From: Desulfofustis sp.
Lineage (GTDB): Bacteria; Desulfobacterota; Desulfobulbia; Desulfobulbales; Desulfocapsaceae
DNA length: 15,707 bases
Reading direction: 5' to 3'
Assembly: GCA_029287755.1 (NCBI GenBank)
Contig: JARFQM010000195.1
Location: 1 to 15,707 of the forward strand
Within the stretch, counting starts at the first letter, position 1. Each line of letters opens with the position of its first letter. This document shows positions 1 to 6,876 of this stretch, one piece after another. Under the pieces are notes generated by a model. It ran no database searches. It saw only the letters and a program-made list of their open reading frames with translations, and was not told the origin of the DNA. The position numbers were made by a program, and so were the translations under genes.

Positions 1-365
1 GATTCGGGTTTTGATTCAGCGGGTTTTGGGACGGAGGCCTGGTACTTTATCTTGGTGCCTCTCACTTTAGCGTAAATCTCGGCCAGAGATTTCTTCAATT
101 GCTCAAAGAGATCGCGCCCTTTGTCTCTGGAATACAACGAAACTGCCGCTAGATAGACGCCGACGATAACGGCGATCGAGAAGACGATGGCTATGCACAA
201 AGCCACTACAAAAATAACAGCGGAAAAAATACCAGAGATGAGTGCGCCGATGGAGCCCAGCAGCCCTTGGGATCCAGAACCGGCAACGATGGAAATGAGC
301 AGAAAGACCACAAGGAGTATGGCCCCCGACTGAATAAGTGGATTTTTGAAGTCGTTTTTATTCAT
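1..365 (-). CDS. Uncharacterised small membrane protein (3' end outside window)
   Basis: Reading back from an ATG at 363-365, the frame stays open for 121 codons to the window edge, so the C-terminus is missing. I do not recognise the family. The protein starts MNKNDFKNPLIQSG, then has two hydrophobic segments at about residues 13-29 and 36-78, the second long enough for two spans. A charged stretch follows (about 79-105, SLYSRDKGRDLFEQLKK, coiled-coil-like), then a Pro/Lys/Glu-rich tail. It looks like a membrane-anchored protein with a cytoplasmic helical tail. A GGGAG ribosome-binding site lies a few bases upstream of the chosen start. It follows the M48 protease gene on the same strand with a 115-bp gap. 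Function unknown; the reading frame itself is well supported by its coherent membrane-protein composition. Confidence 0.7.
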   Translation of the reverse strand, partial: MNKNDFKNPLIQSGAILLVVFLLISIVAGSGSQGLLGSIGALISGIFSAVIFVVALCIAIVFSIAVIVGVYLAAVSLYSRDKGRDLFEQLKKSLAEIYAKVRGTKIKYQASVPKPAESKPE

Positions 366-431
366 GATGTGCTCCCAAGCGTGGTGAAAACAGGTAGGGT
401 CCAAGAAACTGGTACGGAATGTTCGCACAAT

Positions 432-460
432 ATTCTAATCGCCACCGTGCCGCGGTGCAA
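432..460 (-). promoter_or_regulatory. Possible promoter of the small membrane protein gene
   Basis: On the minus strand TTGCAC and TAGAAT are separated by 17 bp in the gap between the protease gene and the downstream membrane-protein gene. The -10 matches the sigma-70 consensus at 5 of 6 positions, the -35 at only 3 of 6. A GC-rich inverted repeat CACCG-N5-CGGTG (443-457) lies in the spacer and -35. It has no T-tract, so I do not read it as a terminator. Weak call from sequence only. Confidence 0.3.
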
Positions 461-480
461 GAGTGTTCTTCCAGTTTGGG

Positions 481-1719
481 TCAGCTTTTTACCTTTCTCA
501 ACGCCTTGATTCGCTGGAGTACAGGGGGATGGCTGTAACTCAGGAAGACCATCGCTGGGTGGGGGGTGAGGTTGGACAAGTTGGCCGCACTCAGTTTTTT
601 CAAGGCCCGCACGAGGTTCTCGGGTGCGCCGGTGGTGTGCGCGGCATACCGGTCGGCTTCAAACTCATGGGCCCTGAGCATGATATTGAACAGGATGGAC
701 AGCAGGGTGCTGAATGGCGAGTAGAGAAAGGCAAAGAAGATGAGGCTTGCATAGATGGATAGGTGCTCCATCTTGAAGGCGGCAAACACGCCGGGGTTGT
801 TGAGAAAAAGGGACAACAGGTAGAACACCAGCCCGGTTTGCAGGATGGAAATAGCCATCATCTTCCAGATATGGTGTCTTTTGAAGTGGCCCATTTCGTG
901 AGCCAGTACGGAGATTATCTCGTCATCGTCAATCTTTTCGAGCAGGGTGTCATAAAACACTATCTTCCTGAATTTCCCGAAACCGGTGAAAAAAGCGTTC
1001 AGTTTGGTGGATCGCTTCGAGCCGTCCATGGTGAAGATGCCGCTGATTTTGAAATTCTGGAGCCGGGCGTAGGTCAGGATTTTATCTTTCAGAGGGCTGT
1101 CCTCAAGGGGAGTGAATTTATTGAACAGCGGCATGATCACCACCGGTGCCAGGAATTGCACAATAAAACCAAAAGCGACGGTGCCAGCCCAGCAGAGAAG
1201 CCACGCATACGAACCGGCGTATTCAAAAAACCAGAGGATCGCACCCAGTATTGGTGCACCAAGCACAATGGTCAATAAAATCGATTTGATGATATCCGTG
1301 ATGTACGTTTTGGCCGTGGTTCGATTAAAACCAAACTGGGCTTCGATCTTAAAAGTGGAATAAATGGAGAATGGCAGTCCCACGATGGATGAGAGCAGGG
1401 TTAGTAAGCCGGCATAGAGAATACCGGTGGGGATGGTGCCCAGCCCAAAGCCACGGACGAATTGATCCACCAGGTTGAATCCGCCGCTGAGCAGAAAGAG
1501 TAACAGCAGAGCTGTAATAATAGAACTTTCCAGCACTGAGAAAATTGTCTGTACGCGCGTGTAGGCTTGTGACTGCCGATATTTTTCCTGATCGTAAGTG
1601 TCGCTGAACTCCTCCGGCAGAGTGGGGGAGAGGGCCTGAAGGTTGAGCAGCGATATGGCGGTATTGACAAGAAAGCCGGCGCCGATAACAACAAGAATGA
1701 AGATCAACCAGGGGTTCAT
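481..1719 (-). CDS. Ste24-type M48 family membrane zinc metalloprotease
   Basis: This 412-aa integral membrane zinc endopeptidase resembles eukaryotic Ste24/CAAX prenyl protease 1. The HEMGH zinc motif is at residues 274-278 (H274 and H278 as ligands, E275 catalytic). The third ligand is E352 in EFEAD (352-356), and a SHPP motif near the C-terminus is typical of the family. Hydrophobic spans at about 1-20, 60-82, 96-120, 143-166, 170-196, 286-310 and 318-342 agree with the seven-helix Ste24 fold, and the length is normal. The active site would face a large intramembrane chamber. Bacteria are not known to make prenylated CaaX proteins, so the substrate is unknown; membrane-protein quality control is a reasonable guess. 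Upstream lies a 134-bp gap after nuoN on the same strand with no convincing terminator, so some read-through from the nuo operon is possible. The ribosome-binding site is weak. The family call is firm. Confidence 0.92.
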   Translation of the reverse strand: MNPWLIFILVVIGAGFLVNTAISLLNLQALSPTLPEEFSDTYDQEKYRQSQAYTRVQTIFSVLESSIITALLLLFLLSGGFNLVDQFVRGFGLGTIPTGILYAGLLTLLSSIVGLPFSIYSTFKIEAQFGFNRTTAKTYITDIIKSILLTIVLGAPILGAILWFFEYAGSYAWLLCWAGTVAFGFIVQFLAPVVIMPLFNKFTPLEDSPLKDKILTYARLQNFKISGIFTMDGSKRSTKLNAFFTGFGKFRKIVFYDTLLEKIDDDEIISVLAHEMGHFKRHHIWKMMAISILQTGLVFYLLSLFLNNPGVFAAFKMEHLSIYASLIFFAFLYSPFSTLLSILFNIMLRAHEFEADRYAAHTTGAPENLVRALKKLSAANLSNLTPHPAMVFLSYSHPPVLQRIKALRKVKS

Positions 1720-1853
1720 GATGCACCGTTTGCATGTAAAATTTTAATAATCATACAGGCACGATAGTGCAGATTATCGAGGTCGCAAGTGGGCCGCCTT
1801 CAGCTCTGGCGCTGCCCCTGAGCCAGGCCGGACGAAATGGCCGGACTGTCAGC
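1720..1853. other. Gap between nuoN and the protease gene, no clear terminator
   Basis: This 134-bp stretch holds a short direct repeat, GGCCGGAC at 1826-1833 and again at 1839-1846, just past the nuoN stop, and a small inverted repeat CGATA-N8-TATCG (1762-1779). Neither is a stable GC-rich stem followed by T residues, so I cannot point to an intrinsic terminator for the nuo operon. The part next to the protease start is AT-rich and might hold its promoter, but no pair of hexamers stands out. Confidence 0.4.
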
Positions 1854-3269
1854 CTAGAGAATGGTCCCTACTGCGGCGGAGGTGAGGTTCAGGAAGGCAC
1901 CCGGTAAAATGCCCATGGCGACGATGACGATAAGCAGCAGCACCGAGACCGCAGTAGTCAGTCCACCTGGAGCAAGCTGCGAAGCTGGCCCCTCGGGATC
2001 ACTGCAATAGGCTACCCTCACCACGGAGAGATAGTAGTAAATGGCGATGGCGGTGTTGAGTGCGGCGAGAACCACGGCAAGCACATGCCCCTCTTTGAAG
2101 GCGTTGACCAGCAGCATGAATTTCCCGGTGAAACCTACGAAAGGCGGAATACCCGCTAGGGCAAACAGGCCGATGGCGAGGATCACGGCAAGAAACGGGG
2201 AGCGCTGGTGAAGGCCGGTGAAATCCTCTATCGCCAGGTTTTCTCCCGCTGGGGCGACGGCACAAACCACCAGGAAGCAGGTCAGATTCATGGCTGCATA
2301 CCCGATAATATAATAGAAAGAGGTTGCATACCCCTGACTGGAGAGGGTGAGAAGGCCGAAGAGCACAAAACCGGCGTGGGAAATCCCGGAGAAACCCAGC
2401 ATGCGCTTAAAATCCTTCTGCACGAGGGCCGAGAGATTGCCGTAAAACATCGAACCGATAGCACAGACGAGCAGAAGGTTGACAACGGTCTGTCCTTCGG
2501 CGCTGACCAGCGACACTATTCTTATCATGACCGCGACGGCCGCAATTTTGGGAACCGCGGCTATGAAAGCAGTGGTTTCGTTGGCTGCTCCCTGGTAGAC
2601 GTCGGGCACCCAGAAATGAAAGGGGAAGATGGCCAGTTTAAAGAAGAACCCGGCCATCATCATGACCAGTGCGATAATCGCAGCGGGCTGATAAAACAAT
2701 GGTTCGATCCGGGTGGCGATATCAGATAGATAGGTTGAACCGCAAAGACCGAAGATGTAGCTCATGCCAAACAGCATGAAGCCGGTGGACATGACGCCGA
2801 AGAGCAGGTACTTGATGCCCGATTCCATCTGCATCGCACCAGCGCTGGTTGAGGACCGCATCGGCACCATGATGTAGACTGCGAAGCTGGACAATTCCAG
2901 GGAGACCAGGATAGCCAGGAGCTCAACGCTTGAGGTCAGCATCATCAGCCCGAGCACACCGGTAAACAAAAAGACGTAGTACTCAGCTCTTACTTCGCTC
3001 TTGATGCCCGGGGACAGTTCAGAAAAGATCAAGACAACCAGGGTCGCCGCAGCAAGCAAAAATTTGAAAAGCTGGGAGAACAGATCAACCCGGTATGAAT
3101 CGAAAAAGAGGGAACCGTCCTGCCTCAGGCTGACCAGCGTGGCGAGGACCACCAGTGTCATAATGACGATGGTCAGTTTTCTGACAGTTTCGAGTGCTGG
3201 ACTGCCGAGACCCACCAGAAACAGGGCGAGTGTTCCCAGTAGCAGAATCAGTTCAGGTAAAAAGAGCAT
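1854..3269 (-). CDS. nuoN: NADH-quinone oxidoreductase subunit N
   Basis: NuoN is the innermost antiporter-like subunit of complex I, next to NuoK/J/A, and moves protons across the cytoplasmic membrane. The 471-aa product is of normal length and has about 14 hydrophobic spans. The charged residues expected along the half-channels are visible: E125 in TM5 (SLELSS), K211 in TM7 (FFKLAIFPFHFWVPD), K241 in TM8 (VPKIAAVAV) and K383 in TM12 (GFTGKFMLL). The start is chosen at the ATG preceded by AAAGGAAC. It is the last gene of the operon, 29 bp after nuoM, which matches the usual M-N order. Nothing suggests it is impaired. Confidence 0.96.
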   Translation of the reverse strand: MLFLPELILLLGTLALFLVGLGSPALETVRKLTIVIMTLVVLATLVSLRQDGSLFFDSYRVDLFSQLFKFLLAAATLVVLIFSELSPGIKSEVRAEYYVFLFTGVLGLMMLTSSVELLAILVSLELSSFAVYIMVPMRSSTSAGAMQMESGIKYLLFGVMSTGFMLFGMSYIFGLCGSTYLSDIATRIEPLFYQPAAIIALVMMMAGFFFKLAIFPFHFWVPDVYQGAANETTAFIAAVPKIAAVAVMIRIVSLVSAEGQTVVNLLLVCAIGSMFYGNLSALVQKDFKRMLGFSGISHAGFVLFGLLTLSSQGYATSFYYIIGYAAMNLTCFLVVCAVAPAGENLAIEDFTGLHQRSPFLAVILAIGLFALAGIPPFVGFTGKFMLLVNAFKEGHVLAVVLAALNTAIAIYYYLSVVRVAYCSDPEGPASQLAPGGLTTAVSVLLLIVIVAMGILPGAFLNLTSAAVGTIL

Positions 3270-3298
3270 AATGTTCCTTTAATCCATTGCCTGCATCA

Positions 3299-4825
3299 TT
3301 ACCGCCCGACCAAGATCTCGGCCGCAGCCACCGATTGCGCCTTGTAGGTGTTGAACTGGCTGAGCAGTTCGGTGACGCTCATATCCATCATTTCCATAAA
3401 CGGCCCCGGGCTCAGTCCTATCCACAAGACAAAAAGCAGAAACGGAGCCAGGGTGATAATTTCCCGGGTATTAAGGTCGGTTATCCAGGACTGATCCGGA
3501 TTATCTACACCTCCCCAGATCACCTTCTGCAACATTCTGAGCATGTAGGCGGCGGCGATTACTGCACCGGGAATTGCAGCCAGCCCGAGAGTTACATCAA
3601 ATTCAAAGGTGCCGGCCAGTACCAGAAATTCACCGACGAAACTGTTGGTTCCGGGGAAACCGAATGAAGACAGTGAGAAAAAGGCCAGGAAGGTGACGAA
3701 GATCGGCATGTATTTGCCCACGCCGGTGGCATCGGAGAGTTCCCTGGAGTGGGTTCGTTCATAGATCATACCGACGCAGAGAAAGAGGGCGCCAGTGGTG
3801 ACGCCATGGTTGATCATCTGCAGGATGGCCCCTTCAATTCCCTGTTTGTTGAGCACGAAGATGCCCAGAGTGACGAAGCCCATATGGCCGACGGAAGAGT
3901 AGGCGATCAGCTTCTTCATGTCCTGCTGGGCAAGGGCGGTGAGACCGCCGTATATGATGCCGGCGATGGACAGCCAGAGCACGTAAGGCAAAAGAAGCAG
4001 GGTAGCATCCGGGACGATGGGCAGGGCGAAGCGGACAAACCCATAGGTCCCCATTTTTAATAGAATTGAAGCAAGTATCACCGACCCTGCCGTGGGTGCT
4101 TCGACATGGGCGGCGGGCAGCCATGTATGAAACGGGAACATCGGAACCTTGACTGCAAAGGCAATGAAAAACGCTATGAAGACAAGCACCTGGGGGAGGA
4201 GTCCGTAAGGCTGCCACATCATCTCAGGGATAAAGAACGAATAGGAATTCTTCCAGTACAGCCAGATGATTGCCACCAGCAGGAGGATGGACCCGGCAAG
4301 CGTGTAGAGAAAGAATTTGATCGAAGCGTAAATCTTTCTGGGCCCGCCCCAGATGCCGATGATCAGGTACATGGGGATCAGCATGGCTTCCCAGAGGATA
4401 TAAAAAAGGACAAAATCGAGGGCCACAAAGACCCCGATCATCGCCGTTTCCATAACCAGCAGGCAGATCATAAACGGTTTTACCCGTACCTTTATGTAGG
4501 ACCAGGAAGCCAGCACGCAGAAAGGCATGATCAATGCCGTCATCACCACCAGCAATATCGAGATGCCGTCAATGCCAATGGTATAATTAATATTTAACGG
4601 GGCTACCCAGACGTGGGTCTCGGCGAACTGAAAGGCTGCGGTTGAGGTATCAAAGCCGGCCACCAGCACAAAACTGAGCAAAGCGACGATGGAGGTGAAC
4701 GCCAGAGATGCATATCTGCACGCTTCATCGCTCTTCATTGGCAGCAGTACGAAGGCGCCGGCCAGAGGCAGGAAAATCAAGGTACTGAGGAGGGGGAAGC
4801 CCTGGTTTATCAGAAGTTGATCCAT
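3299..4825 (-). CDS. nuoM: NADH-quinone oxidoreductase subunit M
   Basis: NuoM is a proton-pumping antiporter-like subunit in the membrane arm of complex I. The 508-aa length is typical. The family residues are in place: E146 in TM5 (LWEAML), K226 in TM7 (AVKVPMFPFHTWLP), K257 in TM8 (LLKMGTYG) and a glutamate, E399, in TM12 (FVGEFLVL). A TM12 Glu rather than Lys is the hallmark that separates NuoM from NuoL and NuoN. An AAGGA ribosome-binding site precedes the ATG. The gene sits 25 bp after the 595-aa NuoL-like gene and 29 bp before nuoN, the slightly loosest spacing in the operon. Confident assignment. Confidence 0.96.
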   Translation of the reverse strand: MDQLLINQGFPLLSTLIFLPLAGAFVLLPMKSDEACRYASLAFTSIVALLSFVLVAGFDTSTAAFQFAETHVWVAPLNINYTIGIDGISILLVVMTALIMPFCVLASWSYIKVRVKPFMICLLVMETAMIGVFVALDFVLFYILWEAMLIPMYLIIGIWGGPRKIYASIKFFLYTLAGSILLLVAIIWLYWKNSYSFFIPEMMWQPYGLLPQVLVFIAFFIAFAVKVPMFPFHTWLPAAHVEAPTAGSVILASILLKMGTYGFVRFALPIVPDATLLLLPYVLWLSIAGIIYGGLTALAQQDMKKLIAYSSVGHMGFVTLGIFVLNKQGIEGAILQMINHGVTTGALFLCVGMIYERTHSRELSDATGVGKYMPIFVTFLAFFSLSSFGFPGTNSFVGEFLVLAGTFEFDVTLGLAAIPGAVIAAAYMLRMLQKVIWGGVDNPDQSWITDLNTREIITLAPFLLFVLWIGLSPGPFMEMMDMSVTELLSQFNTYKAQSVAAAEILVGR

Positions 4826-4850
4826 CTCTGTTATTCCTTGATTCTTCGCA

Positions 4851-6638
4851 TTACATCCAGATAAAGGCGATGAGTACCAGCGCCACGAAAGTTACCGTAT
4901 AGGCCAGGGTGTGCTGTATCTGGCCGCGCTGCAGTACCCTGGCAAGCAGCCGTCCAAATGAGCGCACTCCCCGGGCAGAACCGTCGAGGAACCCGTCGAT
5001 GCCGTGCCAGTCGAACCAGGCCCAGAAGCGGGCAGTGGTCATCAATGAAAACAGGCCGACCACCCGGTAGGCTTCGCCCCAGATGGTATCCAGCCACTGC
5101 ATCGGATACTTGGCCAGCCAGTGGAAAACTAGTCCGCCGCGCCGATAGAACCAGTCCAGATCGAGACTGATGGTGGCCCGGGCGAGAATCCGTTCTCGAA
5201 AGAGCATGAAGCCCAAGGCGGTAAAAGCCAGGATCTGCAAAGTTTCACTCAGGTGATATGCACTGTAGGGATGATACAGGGCATCCTGATGGGGCAGCAT
5301 GGAGTAGAGCAGCGGGTAGAAGGTACCCAGTACGAAACAGAGCAGCCCGGCAACGATCATCGCCGCCTGCATGTTCCACGGCGGATCGGCTGCACGGTCG
5401 ATGACTTCAGCGGAATTCGGTTCACTGAAAAAGAGCAGGTAGGGGAGCCGCAGGCCGGCCACCAGGAAGGTTCCGGCGGACACCATGGTCAGCAGAAACC
5501 CGGCCCAGAGCAGATGTTCTTCGTAGCTGGCGGCAATGATCATCGACTTGGAAACGAAACCGGAGAAGAACGGGAAGGCCGATACCGAGACCCCCCCGAT
5601 AATGATGAACAGCATGGTCACCGGCATTTTCTGGTAGAGTCCGCCAAGTTCGGTAAAACGGCTTTTGCCGGTCATTTGAATGACTGCTCCGGCGCCCATG
5701 AAGAGCAGCCCTTTGTAAAGGATATGGGCGAAGGCATGAGCGGCGGCGCCGTTGATCGCCAGCGCCGTGCCGATGCCGACGCCAGCAACCATATAGCCGA
5801 CCTGACTGATAATTTCCCAGCCCAGCAGTCTCCTGACATCATTTTCGTTGATGGCGTACACGATGCCGTAGATTGCCATCGCCACTCCGAGCACGATAAG
5901 GACATCGAAGCCGGCACAGGCTCTGGCCAGTGTATAGACCGCTGTTTTGGTGGTGAAGGCGCACATGAAAACCGCGCCCCCTATGGTCGCTTTCGAGTAG
6001 GCGTCAGGCAGCCATGAATGGAGCGGCACCACGGCGGCATTGAGCATCAGGCCTGACATGATCAGCCAGGTAGAGAGGCTGTGGGTATCGTAGTCGAGCA
6101 GTTCAAAAGCGATGCTGCCGGTGGCCTGGTAACGGAGTACGAATCCCATCAGCAGGAGCAGACCGCCGAAGGTGTGGACCAGCAGATATCTGAACCCGGC
6201 TGCAGTCGCATCTTTTTCTGCTTTGTTGCACCAGATCAGGAAGGTCGAGGCAAAAGCCATGATTTCCCAGAACAGGAACAGACTGAGGTAGTCGCCGGCG
6301 TAGATAGCCCCGATGGAACCCGCCACGTAGAACCAGGCGGCCATCTGCTGCCAGAAGTCCTCTACCTGAAGGCTGTACAGGGTAGCGATGATGGCCATCA
6401 GGGCCATGATAAAGGCGAAGACATTGGACAGGGCGTCGATGCGGCCAAATGTCAACTGCCAGTCAAGAAAGGCGACCTGACCATAAATCCCCTGATTGAA
6501 GCCGAGATAGACCACATCGACGAAGGTAAAGATCGGCACCAGCAGCAGGTAAGGCTTGCGGAACGGTTCCTTGATAAAGGGCAGCAGCAGCGCCCCGGCG
6601 ATGAGCAGCAACGAGGGATGAAGGAAACTAGTCGTCAT
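4851..6638 (-). CDS. NuoL-like/Na+(H+) antiporter D-type subunit with C-terminal lateral helix
   Basis: This 595-aa protein belongs to the proton-conducting antiporter family (NuoL/M/N, MrpA/D). Present are E125 in TM5 (LFWEIMAF), K231 in TM8 (TTKTAVYTL), K309 (ILYKGLLF) and K364 in TM12 (FVSKSM). The TM7 lysine is replaced by N200 (MLNAAVVPLHSWLPD), which I recall as typical of a group annotated Na+/H+ antiporter subunit D. After about 14 core spans come another span (about 464-480), a long amphipathic stretch (about 489-575) and a final span (about 577-594). The RGQIQH segment near the end resembles NuoL, whose C-terminus forms the lateral helix along the pumping arm. It is thus probably the distal subunit filling the NuoL position. 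A strong GGAGGAGG site lies inside the preceding 82-aa gene, whose end it overlaps by 11 bp, implying coupled translation. Its coupled ion, H+ or Na+, cannot be told. Confidence 0.85.
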   Translation of the reverse strand: MTTSFLHPSLLLIAGALLLPFIKEPFRKPYLLLVPIFTFVDVVYLGFNQGIYGQVAFLDWQLTFGRIDALSNVFAFIMALMAIIATLYSLQVEDFWQQMAAWFYVAGSIGAIYAGDYLSLFLFWEIMAFASTFLIWCNKAEKDATAAGFRYLLVHTFGGLLLLMGFVLRYQATGSIAFELLDYDTHSLSTWLIMSGLMLNAAVVPLHSWLPDAYSKATIGGAVFMCAFTTKTAVYTLARACAGFDVLIVLGVAMAIYGIVYAINENDVRRLLGWEIISQVGYMVAGVGIGTALAINGAAAHAFAHILYKGLLFMGAGAVIQMTGKSRFTELGGLYQKMPVTMLFIIIGGVSVSAFPFFSGFVSKSMIIAASYEEHLLWAGFLLTMVSAGTFLVAGLRLPYLLFFSEPNSAEVIDRAADPPWNMQAAMIVAGLLCFVLGTFYPLLYSMLPHQDALYHPYSAYHLSETLQILAFTALGFMLFRERILARATISLDLDWFYRRGGLVFHWLAKYPMQWLDTIWGEAYRVVGLFSLMTTARFWAWFDWHGIDGFLDGSARGVRSFGRLLARVLQRGQIQHTLAYTVTFVALVLIAFIWM

Positions 6639-6876
6639 AGAAATCCTCCTCCCGTTCGACGCCTGCTGAAGCCAGCCAGCGGGCGAAAAATATCAGGACC
6701 GTACAGGACACCAGACCGAATAAGGCCCAGAACCCGGGGATGTATTTCTCAGCCCAGGTATGGGCATGGGAGGTGTCCACGGTCATGGACCAGACAACTA
6801 TGGCAGCCATGGTGCCGTAGAGGAGATAACGTATTTCCCGCCCCCGCTTTTTCAGAAAGTCGATAAACTGAATCAT
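6628..6876 (-). CDS. 82-aa membrane protein between two antiporter subunits
   Basis: The start is chosen at the ATG at 6874-6876, which overlaps the stop of the upstream antiporter gene by four bases (ATGA). The much longer reading frame would run deep into that gene. The product has 82 residues: a basic N-terminus (about 1-16), a membrane span (about 17-34), a HAHTWAEKYIPGFW loop (37-50), a second span (about 47-66) and an acidic tail ending EREEDFYDD. I cannot name the family, though I recall similar short proteins beside paired antiporter D genes in other bacteria. Both ends overlap coding neighbours (4 bp before, 11 bp after), so it is translated with them and is probably a structural accessory subunit of the membrane arm. 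Function is inferred from position only. Confidence 0.82.
   Translation of the reverse strand: MIQFIDFLKKRGREIRYLLYGTMAAIVVWSMTVDTSHAHTWAEKYIPGFWALFGLVSCTVLIFFARWLASAGVEREEDFYDD

Noticed and set aside
443..457. CACCG-N5-CGGTG hairpin as a terminator of the protease gene
   Set aside because: The stem is only 5 bp and no T-run follows on the minus strand. It also coincides with a candidate promoter.
5253..6017. 254-codon plus-strand frame, and a similar 261-codon frame at 6081-6866
   Set aside because: Both are antisense to the NuoL-like gene and its small neighbour. Their His/Gly/Glu-rich composition without motifs is typical of reversed membrane-protein codons.
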